Assembly (NCBI GenBank): GCA_963969365.1
Contig: OZ017750.1
Span: forward strand, 2,294,001-2,358,000
From: Asterochloris sp. CNOR1
Lineage: Eukaryota > Chlorophyta > Trebouxiophyceae > Trebouxiales > Trebouxiaceae
Direction: 5' to 3'
DNA length: 64,000 bases
Positions within the stretch are counted from its first letter, which is position 1; each line of letters starts with the position of its first letter. Shown here piece by piece: positions 39,201 through 48,300 of the stretch. Both the position numbers and the translations under genes were made by a program. The notes below the pieces were generated by a model. The model made no database searches and had not been told where the DNA came from. It saw only the letters and a list, made by a program, of their open reading frames with translations.

Positions 39201-42200
39201 GAGCAGCTGTGGTGGTGCTGGGCGCAGCAGTGATGGTGGTGCTGCCAGAAGCAGCTGTGGTGCTGCTGCTGCTGGGCGCAACAGTGGTGGTGCTTGGCAG
39301 TGGCGTGCTGTTGTCTGGAGCAGCTGTGGTGGTGCCAGGCGCAGCGGTGGTGGTAGGGGCTGCAGTTGCAGATGTGGACGGGGCCTTCGTACTTGTGGAA
39401 GCCGCCATAGTTGTGGCTGCCATCGTTGTGGATGGCACAGTGGTGGTACTTGGAGCAGCAGTGTTGGAGGAGGGTGGACCAGTCGTCGTGGGGGCCGTCG
39501 TTGTGAACGGCGCCGCAGTGGTTGGAGGAGGTGGGCTGCATGATATGGCCTTGTGAACTTAGTTGGGGCCAGTGAGGAGCCAAAAAAGAGCAGGGGCAGG
39601 GTGCAATGATTAAGGGCCTCAGATCCAAAGACGCAAGCATTGAGGGCCTAAGGTTGGCACGACATTGAGGGCATGTGCGAGGTGCACACCTGGGGGGCGG
39701 CGGCGGGGGACTTGCTGGTGGTGGGCTGGGCGGTGGCAGACTGCAGCAGTTACATCGATGTGTGGCCGCAATGCATTAGCTGAGCTGAAACACCGCAACT
39801 CGGATGTCAACACTCAAGACATGATTCTGACAGCACAGCCAGACCATGCAAGCCTAGCATACCTTGGAGGTGGTGGTGAGGGTGGAGGACTGCAGCCAAC
39901 AATGCAACAGTTTGTCCCAGTGACAGCACAGGCAGTATTATTGAATGCAGTAACAGAAAGATGTGCAGATGGAGCGAGACGTGAGATGTGGTGTATCGTG
40001 CCTTGGATGCGGACTTGGCGGTGGACTTGGAGGCGGCGGACTGCAACAAAGCAGGCAGCATCTCAGTGAGGCGGACGACTGCAGCAAACCATGCAACACG
40101 TCAAAAATGAACTCCAGAATGTCAAGCTCACAACATGTTTGTGCACTGACACAACATGACAGCCTGGCAACAGACTGCTACAACAAGCAGCATGGGAAGA
40201 AACGGCGCTTGCCTTGGAGGGGGCGGCGGACTGGGTGGCGGCGGCGGACTGCAGCAATTGCATTGATTTGCTGCCACAGGGCAAGCATAGCTGAGCTCAG
40301 ACAATGGAGCTCAAACATCACTACTTAGTGATAAATCAACCAGTGCGGCAAGAGCACGCAAGCCTCAGAATACCTTGAAGGTGGTGGTGAAGGTGGTGGA
40401 CTGCAGTCAACAATGCATGAGTTTGTCCCAGTGACAGCACAGGCAGTATTATTGAATGCAATAACAGAAACATGTGCAGATGGAGCGAGACGGCAGACGT
40501 GATGTATCGTGCCTTGGATGCGGACTTGGCGGTGGACTTGGAGGCGGCGGACTGCAACCAAGCAGGCAGCATCTCAGTGAGGCGGACGACTGCAGCAAAG
40601 CATGCAACGCCTCTAAATTGAAATCCAGAATGTCAAGCTGACAACATGTTTGTGCACTGACACAACATGACAGCCTGGCAACAGACTGCTACAACAAGCA
40701 GCATGGGAAGAAACGGCGCTTGCCTTGGAGGGGGCGGCGGACTGGGTGGCGGCGGCGGACTGGGTGGCGGCGGCGGACTGCAGCAATTGCATTGATTTGC
40801 TGCCACAGGGCAAGCATAGCTGAGCTCAGACAATGGAGCTCAAACATCACTACTTAGTGATAATTTGAGCAGTGCGGCAAGAGCACGCAAGCCTATGAAT
40901 ACCATGGAGGCGGTGGTGAAGGTGGTGGACTGCAGCCAACAATGCAGGTTCATGTCACAACAGCAGCACAGGCAGTAGCGTTGAACGCAAAATCAGAAAC
41001 AATGGCAAATGAAGGGAGATGCGCAGCTTGATGTAGCATGCCTTGGAGGCGGAGGTCTCGGAGGCGGCGGACTGCAACAAAGCAAGCAGCGTTTTAGTGA
41101 GGCGGCTGACTGCAGCAAAGCAGGCAACACCTCGAAATGAATTCAACATGATAAATTGACAACATGTGCACTGACACAAGACGACACCCTGGCAAAAGAC
41201 TACTACAACTAGCAGCATGACACGGATTGGCGCTTGCCTTGGAGGGGGTGGTGGACTGGGTGGCGGCGGCGGGCTGGGTGGCGGCGGCGGACTGCAGCAA
41301 TTGCACTGATTTGCTGCCACAATGCAGATGTTGCCGAGCTCAGACAACAGGGCTCGAACATCAATACTGAGAACATTATTTGATTAGTGCGGCAAGAGCA
41401 TGCAAGCCTAAAAATACCTCGGAGGCGGTGGTGAAGGTGGTGGACTGCAGCCAACAAGGCAAATTCATGTCACAACAACAGCACAGGCAGTTGTGTTGAA
41501 CGCAAAACCAGAAACAATTGCAAATGGAGGGAGATGCACGACGTGATGTATCGTGCCTTGGAGGCGGAGGGCTCGGAGGCGGCGGACTGCAGCAAAGCAG
41601 GCAGAATTCTAGTGAGGCAGCTGACTGCAGCAAAGCAGGCAACACCTCGAAAATAAAACAACATGTGGACTGACACAAGACGACACCCTGGCAACAGACT
41701 GCCACAACTAGCAGCATGACCAGGATTGGCGCTTGCCTTGGAGGTGGCGGACTGGGTGGCGGCGGTGGGCTGGGTGGCGGCGGCGGACTGCAGCAATTGC
41801 ACTGCTTTGCTGTCACAGTGCAGGTGTAGCTGAGCTCGGACAATGGAGCTCAAACATCAATACTTATTACATCATTTGACCAGTGCGACAAGAGCTCGCA
41901 AGCCTAAGAATACCTCGGAGGTGGTGGTGAAGGTGGTGGACTGCAGCCAACAAGGCAGCTTTTCGTCACAACAGCAGCACAGGCAGTAATGTTGAACGCA
42001 AAAACAGAAAAAGTGGCAAATGCAGGGAGATGCACAATGTGATGTATCGTGCCTTGGAGGCGGAGGGCTTGGAGGCGGCGGACTGCAACAAAGCAGGCAG
42101 CATCTTCAGTGAGGCAGCTGACTGCAGGAAAGCAGGCAACACCCTAAGGATGAACTTCAAAATGCGAAGATGACAACCTGTGCACTAACACAAAATGACA

Positions 42201-44588
42201 GCCCGCAGCAGACTGCTACAACAAGCAGCATCAGAAGGAATGGCGCCTACCTTGGAGGGGGTGGCGGACTGGGTGGCGGCGGACTCGGTGGTGGCGGCGG
42301 ACTGCAAAGAAGCCACACTTGTCAAGTATGGTGCATTGCGGGATCGAATAGAGCTTTTCATGCTGGGCATATAGTTGCCAGCTGGACAGCCCTCAGATGA
42401 GGTGGTGGAAAGGGCGGTGCGCTGGACAGCAGGTAGTGAAAGGCAAAGTTGTGATCTGTAAAACCCAACCGCAATAACATAGACATCAATCAAGTCAGCA
42501 ATTGCAGCGAAACAATGTGCAATGCTATCAAGATGTGTGCGTACTGTGGCGGCGGACTTGGTGGCGGGGAGGGAGGCCTGCAGCAGATTCAGGCAGGGCT
42601 TGAGTCAGCTGCACCCCCGGTGTCTCAGCTGACATTGTTCAGGCTGCACAACATCGAGCTACTCACGGAGGATATGGTGATGGAAGGTAAGGCTGCACAC
42701 ACACAGCAGAAGTATCTGTCATTTGTTTGTCAGATGTTTAGAACTTGTTGAATGGCTGACAGCTGGTACAAGCCCTCACCGGCCATATATATGGAGCTGC
42801 CGGCCCAGGAGTCATCAAGAAGCCGGGGTCACCAGTGGTGGCATTAGCCCGCCGGTTCTGCATGCAATCTCTTGCAGCTCAGATTGCTCACACCCTTTTT
42901 ACGACACACAGATGTAGCTGAGAATGCCTACCCAGTAGGTGTTCATCTGGGCTGGTCCAGAACCCTGATAGTATTCCACGGTATAATTGGCGTAAGTCGT
43001 GTTCGAGAGCCAGATCCCATTGGGAAATTTGCCCCACCCGCCCAGAGAGGAGTTTCGCGCTGCATGCACAAATAGCGGTCGGCAACAATGATTCAGTGAC
43101 GCACTGGGTGTAGCTGTACAGCAAGGCTGTGGTAACTCACGCTGCACTGAATGACCCCCTGCAATCCAACACAGCTTTGTCAATATGAATTGCATTGGTG
43201 AGACACATGGCAAAAGAACTAAAGTATCCAGCGAATGCACCTCCATTTTCTATGGCCAGGTTGCCATTGACCCATAAATTGGAGCCATCATCAGAGTCAA
43301 TGCGAAAGTCATAATATCTGCAAGGCACGTTGAGCTCTCGCAATGCCTGGGCCAATGGCAGCAAAAAGCAGTGTGCAAGAGCTTGAATGGAGACCAGGTT
43401 CACACCCTGACACAGGTGGCCTCAGCCAGGTCATGAACAGGGCTGCAATGTTGACAGATGATGCGGTAGTCCTGCATTGGCAAGAGTCCTGTCAGCTCTG
43501 CGCAATGAATGAAGCCTCCCAATCGCGCCCAGATCAAATATGGCAAACCCACTGTGAGAAGTTGGACGGGTTGGCCCACGGAGTGGCCTGCAGGTGACTT
43601 TAGACTTCAGCCTGAGCAACTGCAACAGAAAGTTCGTTGCCTTCAAAGCGGCACTTACCTCGCAGGTCGAGCAGTTGGTTGTGCAACCCCCCGAATTGAT
43701 TGAGCTGCAAAGCAGGATCATAGTAGTTGTCAGCGCAAGTGTTGTCTGCGCAAGTGTTGTCTGCGCAAGTGTTGTCTGCGCAAGTTGTCTGCGCAAGTGT
43801 ATCCAGTGGGCAGAGGTCTTTCTTGGCAACACCCACCTGGTCAAGTTGGCCAAGAAACCTGCAGTTGCACTAGGACTGAGTCAGTTTTGAGAAAGAGGTC
43901 CCTGGTCAGGCTCAAACAATCATGTACCTGTGAACCAAGGTGCCACCGCATTGTTCAGGGATTTATTGTACCTGAAAAACAACAAAGCATTGTCAGCCCA
44001 TGGTACGGCCAGGTGGCCCTGACAGAAAGCGTAGATTCTCACGCTCTAAACGGCGTTGGGGTACATGGCCCATAAGAACCACCTGAAAGGATTGGCATGG
44101 TGGTGTGTGACATTAGTGCATTTTTAGCAGCAAGGCTGCTGGCCTCACTGCTGCACACACTGGCCACACACTCACCAGTCGAGCTAGTTCCTGAAAATGT
44201 ACCATTGCAAGAGGGAGGAGAGCTCGCAGAGGCATTCGGGTAACTGAAGAACCACATAAACATGCCTGTAGAAAGCCACAATTCTGTGGCGAACAGCATG
44301 CTGAGCAGTGGGCCTGAGCAGCTGTCATCCCTGTCAAGAGGTACAGTCAGGGGCCAGTATCACAGGCACGCATGCATTGCATTAGAGCCAGGCTGCTGCC
44401 TGCCGTACCATTGGCATCGTTTCTTGGCGTCCAGGAATAGGTACTGGGGCTGCAGTACTCGCATGCGTAAACTGTGGAAGGAGGGGCACTGAATGTTGGG
44501 CAGCTTTGTCCCACCACAATGGTGACATGCTGGGCAAACACTGCTGCCAGCAACAGCCAGAGGTCCAGCCTCCAGAGGATGACCTGCA
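24287..44588 (-). CDS. Polycystin/TRPP-family cation channel with PA14, Ser-Pro stalk, mucin-like stalk and HYR ectodomain
   Basis: Large predicted plasma- or ciliary-membrane channel. Order from the N-terminus: hydrophobic signal sequence (44586-44409); PA14-like domain (about 43.97-42.95 kb); repeated SPPPPP exons (42.6-39.7 kb); Thr/Ala/Pro mucin-like region (39.4-37.5 kb); further proline-rich exons (37.2-36.7 kb); about five Ig-like HYR/DUF5011-type repeats (36.6-33.2 kb); a region in the place of the REJ/GAIN stretch (33.0-30.3 kb); then the polycystin channel core (30.2-26.9 kb). Cytosolic exons (26.4-24.29 kb) follow, including REFRLWALEVHHTVVGEL and a basic stretch RTRRSK. The exon holding the start codon was not found: the signal exon begins right after a TTGCAG acceptor, so the ATG lies upstream within 44.6-45.0 kb. 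A single transcript is inferred from continuous open, spliceable exons. The channel core and PA14 calls are strong; the join between them is less certain. Confidence 0.8.
26925..30190 (-). other. Polycystin channel core (TOP domain, helices S1-S6 and pore)
   Basis: Exons in order carry NSSQRELQYLKDGVFLDVAS (about 29.7 kb), the pattern at the start of the polycystin extracellular TOP domain. VQLDWSWHPAGQIHGQLQIW (about 29.3 kb) follows. An S2-like helix is DLVLVGLSGLALLMLVCSMG (about 28.7 kb). The S4 region with basic residues is LLSIVRLVDLMAAHQRFAVL (about 27.9 kb). S5 is ALMTATVGVLLSFCAVTLYA (about 27.5 kb). The pore is VFTVLFNRGQGMGDYWEG and S6 is FYIIFLIATLLLLGGFELAA (about 27.16-26.95 kb). 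After S6 comes IYTSFREELVDKRN, like the family's post-S6 coil. The pore has GMGDYWE where classical polycystins have a selectivity LxGD, so the GD is kept. Confidence 0.85.
27640..27965. repeat. Three decayed copies of an exon 3' end in a polycystin intron
   Basis: The S4 exon's 3' end, on the plus strand CCCTGGGCAGCACTGCAAAG CGCTGG (about 27904-27929), recurs in the adjoining intron as CCCTGAGCAGCACTGCAAAG CACTGG (about 27803-27828) and as CCTGGGCAGCACCGTGAAGT GCTGG (about 27679-27703). Both copies are followed by CAAGTTGCC. The unit is about 100-125 bp and diverged. It is the same boundary-duplication pattern seen in other genes of the window. Confidence 0.75.
33180..36640 (-). other. About five Ig-like HYR/DUF5011-type ectodomain repeats with terminal Cys motif
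   Basis: Each repeat has the pattern of HYR and DUF5011-type Ig folds: a YxDxGxxAxD start, then GTYxxxxxVTDSxG near the end, then a strand and a Cys cluster. Examples are YSDLGVFASDPTDG (36.45 kb) with TITYTATDSAGHSVSASRTV (36.2 kb), YIDAGATAIDYLG (35.77 kb) with IIRYDVTDSLGTSAVAVYR (35.65 kb), and GTYSINFTVTDSAGLTAST (34.8 kb). Two more diverged units lie at 34.0-33.75 and 33.45-33.2 kb. Several end in a Cys-rich tail such as CPLGEYLCANK or CPVGQVQCVDGTC. Such repeats make rod-like extracellular stalks. Confidence 0.75.
36720..37165 (-). other. Proline-rich linker exons
   Basis: Short minus-strand exons read CSRPPPPPATTMGAPPSPPP (about 37.16 kb), then NPPPPIR, QPPPPPPEPQPP (about 36.88 kb) and RPPVPPPSPVIVVAP (about 36.78 kb). 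They lie between the mucin-like stretch and the HYR repeats and resemble cell-wall hydroxyproline-rich glycoprotein segments, so they probably extend the stalk. Confidence 0.6.
37450..39520 (-). repeat. Thr/Ala/Pro/Ser mucin-like minisatellite coding region
   Basis: Minus-strand reading is built from short units such as PSTTTAAPDTSTPSPSTTT and APESTTTTAVPNTTTAAP, repeated many times between about 38.54 and 39.44 kb, with a less regular stretch to 37.45 kb. Two short non-repetitive gaps (around 38.27-38.47 and 37.92-38.06 kb) look like introns. The composition predicts a heavily O-glycosylated, extended extracellular stalk. The opposite strand is also open for over 1 kb (Val/Leu/Ala/Gly-rich), but that is a by-product of the repeat. 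Confidence 0.85.
39680..42600 (-). repeat. Five-copy ~0.5 kb tandem array, each unit with several SPPPPP-coding mini-exons
   Basis: Plus-strand landmarks of the form AAGCCTA..AATACCTTGGAGG or close variants occur at about 39852, 40360, 40890, 41406 and 41900, so the unit is 494-530 bp. Each unit contains, on the minus strand, three short proline-rich exons: one reading CCSPPPPPSPPPPP with RQ, one reading SPPPPSPPPPR, and one reading SPPPSPPP ending at a GTATTC donor. AT-richer intron sequence separates them. Donors include GC-type (AAG then GCAAGC). Partial units flank the array at about 39.7 and 42.25-42.6 kb. Whole exon-intron cassettes were duplicated, lengthening the Ser-Pro stalk. Confidence 0.9.
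42945..43975 (-). other. PA14-like extracellular domain
   Basis: Exons in order read YNKSLNNAVAPWFT (about 43.97 kb), a Cys-rich segment ending in LNQFGGLHNQLLDLR (about 43.7 kb), YYDFRIDSDDGSNLWVNGNL with AIENGG (about 43.3 kb), GHSVQR (about 43.15 kb), and TVEYYQGSGPAQMNTYW (about 43.0 kb). The SDDGS.LWVNG...NGG core and the later VEYYQG.GPA segment are the PA14 signature. PA14 domains bind carbohydrates in yeast adhesins and occur in algal and slime-mould surface proteins. Here it sits at the distal tip of the polycystin ectodomain, so glycan or wall binding is an inference. Confidence 0.8.
44409..44586 (-). other. Signal-peptide exon of the polycystin-like protein
   Basis: After a TTGCAG acceptor the exon reads VILWRLDLWLLLAAVFAQHV then TIVVGQSCPTFSAPP, a classic hydrophobic signal core followed by a Ser/Cys/Pro-rich ectodomain. 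The donor is GTACGG at 44408. The initiator ATG must come from an upstream exon or a short in-frame extension that I could not place. Confidence 0.65.
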
Positions 44589-44589
44589 A

Positions 44590-45370
44590 CAGGATGCCTG
44601 GTTCAGTGGTGCACAGCAGTGATCATAAAATGGCACCAGCCTTTGCCAAGTGATGACGCCACTGTGAAGTCTCAGGGTGGCACAGGGCTGCCAGGCGTGG
44701 CATAGCTGCAGAGTACAGCTGCCTCCAATGCAGGACAATATCCCACACAACCACATGCTGAAAATGCAGCCAGCGTGCTGGGCTGTGATCTGCGCCTTCA
44801 GACCTGAACAATTGGCAGTGCGTCATGGCTGCACAGTGGCATTGCTGAACAGTGGCATTGCTGAGGCCAGACAAATGAAGTGTGCAGATAAGGGGGCATC
44901 TAGGCATGAGCAAGGTTTGTCTCACATTGGTGCCCTTAGCCATTCCGCCACATCATGCCGGCATGAATGGCCCTGCTCACGCTCCTGCCTAGGGTGTCGA
45001 TGAGAGAATACACTCCCTTGAATGCTGCTGCATGCCTGAGCCGCTGTGGTTATACCTCATAGTGGTCCACCAGGGAGGCTGAACTTCTAAGGGCTAATCT
45101 GCTTAGGACGCCAATGGCCTTGTGCTCATCGGCCTCTGTGGACAGCAATGTAGACGTCCCTGCAATGTCCGCCAACGCCCCGTTGTTACTGTTCCACTAC
45201 CTGATCTTGTAAGATGTCAAAGGAGCCATCAAGGGTTGAGGCCCACAGTGTCACGGTGTTGTTGGTGTGAGTCAATGTTTAAGTAAATCAGTCACCTTTG
45301 ACTCCACCTGCCAGGACTGCTACGCCGCTGCGGGTTCGGCTCACTGCTGCTTCAAGAGAGTCCTGCAAAC
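44590..45370. promoter_or_regulatory. Divergent intergenic region shared by the polycystin-like and MscS-like genes
   Basis: About 780 bp separates the first recognised polycystin exon (minus) from the ATG of the MSL gene (plus, 45371). It should contain both 5' UTRs, the polycystin start exon and both promoters. I see no TATA-like element I would defend and no other coding segment. Head-to-head placement allows co-regulation, but that is inference. Confidence 0.4.
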
Positions 45371-48300
45371 ATGTTTGGCAGTTTTGAACAAATTATTGGT
45401 GCCAGGGCACGGCAGGAGCAGGCGGATCAGGACACGGAGCTATATGGGGTGAATGGCCTGCAGGGGGACCTGCAGGAGGATGCTGCCCTGCTGGCTAACC
45501 CTGCTGAACAGCATCTCGGAGCTGGCTTCAGCAGGACTTCCTCAGGGTGAGCGCTTGTGGCTTAGCCACAGATGCACATCACCCCATAGGGGGCCTGTCA
45601 GTCATGTCTGCTCCCCTCTCACATGCAGAAAGCGGCAGGGTGGGCTGCTCTCGCCCTTGGGTGCAGCAGGCAGGGTGGCAGCTGGAGAACAGCCATGGCA
45701 GTCCAGCAATGGCATCTCACTGACAGTTGGCGAGCACACCATGAGTGGCTCAGTGTGGCATCAGCGCAGCGACATTGCACCAATGATGGCAGGTCTGCTC
45801 TCGATAATCTTTGCAGATCTAGAGCTGTACACTGTCTGCAGTTAGGTCTTTGCACGACAGCTTCCTGCTTGCCAGGCGGCACTACATGCTGCTGAGGCTG
45901 CCTGACAGCGTTGTCCCATTCGTTCACTTCACTTCACAGCTGCCCCTGTGCAGGTGCCATGAGCCCCATCAGCAGTCAGACAAACCTTGGTACTAGGCCT
46001 GGGCAGACCCGGGACCAGACTGGTGCAGTGCAAGCGCCAGGCCCCTCAGATCCTGCAGCATGGTCTGGTCGCACATCCACATCCAGGTTGCCACTGTGCA
46101 CAGCAGAGCTCTGTGCAACATGCTGACTTTCTGTTTACTACCCTGCTATGAACTGATGCACATGCTGCTCCAGAGCTTCTGCACTGAGAATCTCTCGCTG
46201 TGCGGCACTGTGGCCTTTTCTTGGTGGAGCAGTCTTGCGACGGGCCCCTCACTGCTATTCGCAGCAGCCTTGAGTAGCAAGCGCCCTATGAGCCCGCTTC
46301 ATTACAGTCTGGCAGCCGATCCACACTGCCAGCCGGCATGCCTTGTGTATCAGCAGCAGGTACTGCAGCAGCCTGCTGCACCTCTCCCCTGAGGTCTTCC
46401 CTGAGCAGTGCAAATGGTGCAGGACAGCCAGCATGGCGGGCTCAGAGAGTGGGGCAGCGCTGCTGCACCCCAAGTCCACCCCACACATCAGCATCAGCGC
46501 GGCTGGTGACTTGCACTTACCCAGAGCCAGCAGCTGCAATGCGCAGGAAGCAGAGCATCCACCACCCTCATCAGGGTGGCGTAGCGGCTTCTGCGGGCAG
46601 GGGGAGGATGCCTTTATAGATGTGAGCATCCTCCGTGTGACATTTCTGTGCACACAGCCTTGGGGTTTCCCTGACCCAGTGCAGAGAGCGTTCCTGTGGG
46701 CAGGGAGAGGATGACTGAAGAGATGTGAGCGCTCTCCCCGAACCTCACAGGCAGAGCAGGGCCAGAACACACTCATGGTGTCCTTTGAGTTGCTTGTACT
46801 CAAGTGTGCACAGCGCCTGCAGCATGCAACAGAATGCAATGCAGCGGGCGCAGCTGTTTCACGTCCTGTGTTGCCCACCATGTGCTGTGTCTGCAGTTTG
46901 ATGATGATGAGTCTGTGGCTGGAGCGAGGACTGCATTCTGGCAGAAACCCAAGTTCTGGCGGATCCTGATGCCTATATTGGTCAGCGCAGGGCTGGCAGC
47001 AGCAGCCATAGCCCTGCTGGTGACCCACCCAGACAAGGCGAGTCTGTCATGCAGCGGCCAAATCAATCACAGTGGGAGCCTTTGACGCAGCAAGGCCTGT
47101 CAAAAGTTTGCTCAGCCTGTCTGCCCGGCACAGCATCTGATTGCTGCAGCAGCCATGGCAAGCCACTCTACCATTGCCCAGACCATAGGGGCGTCTGTCT
47201 GCCAACTAAGGAGCTTTCAATGCAGCTGTCCTGCCAGGCAGCTGGAACAGCATGCGCACCTGCCACCTGTTTGCGCTGCTCGTCTGCAATGCAGATGCCA
47301 ACTGCGAGGATGCAAACTACATTGCACATGCCATCTGTGAATGCTGCCTGCCTGCAGACATGGCTCTGGTTGGAAGGGTGGCGCTGGTGCTTCTTCTCTG
47401 CTGGCTTCATCCCCATATACTACATCAGCGAGGCATTTGTTCATGTTGCTGAGCTGCTGGTGGAGAAGCAGCTCTTTACGGTGCAGCAGGCGCTATACTT
47501 TGCAGTTAGCATACACGTGAGCAGCAACATGGGCTGCACACCTTCTCATGCAGCAGACAATGTAGCTGTCGGCCTGTGCTGAGCAGCTCTGGGACATGCC
47601 GTCCTCCCTGTGGTTACTGTGCAGTCAGTCTGCGCTGAGCAGCTGGAGGTTCCGCACTCCTGGGTGCCTGTAATGGAATGGGCACCTCCTGTTGCACCGC
47701 TTGTGCCTGCGCAAAAAGGGTTGCCAGCGTGCCAGACAAGCGCCACAGGCTGCTGCACTATGTCTGTCAGGCTGCCCAAGAATTATTGACATTCGCCACC
47801 ATGTTGCTTCATGCATTGCTTCAGCACTGGGAATGTGAGCGCCTTCATGAACTGTCAGTCTGAAAAGCTATCAAAAGCGTCGGTGTGCTCTGCAGAAACC
47901 TGTGGCGCGCTGCCTGCAAAGCGTGCTCATGCTGCTGTTGTTTGTGGCCGCCTTCAAGGACGGCAGAGTGCGCCCTGAGGAGATTCAGCTGGCCTATGTC
48001 ACAGCTCTCAAGGTGCTGCTGTGCCTGGTGCTGCTGACAGGGGGCAACATAGTGAAGACTCTGGTGGCCAAGCTGCTGTCCTCCCACTTCCACAAGCGAG
48101 CTCACTTTGACAAGATGCAGGATGCCCTGAACAAGGTGAGTCTGCTGCCTGCCCACTCCTCTGCCTGGTGGGAAACCTGCTGCAGCACATTGCCTCTTGT
48201 CTGCCTGCACCGAGTCAGCTGCGTGAGCAACAGTGTGGCACAAACGGCAGTGAGGCAGGTGCTGCGCGGTCCACTGGCTGTGTCCAATTGCATAGAAAAA

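Noticed and set aside
38426-39556. 376-codon plus-strand ORF, Val/Leu/Ala/Gly-rich
   Set aside because: It is the exact antisense of the Thr/Ala/Pro mucin-like repeat, and its low-complexity Val/Gly content follows from that repeat. No start context or domain supports it.
39680-42600. CRISPR-like or transposon-like reading of the regular ~0.5 kb repeats
   Set aside because: The units are long, direct, exon-bearing cassettes without short palindromic repeats, terminal inverted repeats or target-site duplications. Tandem duplication explains them.
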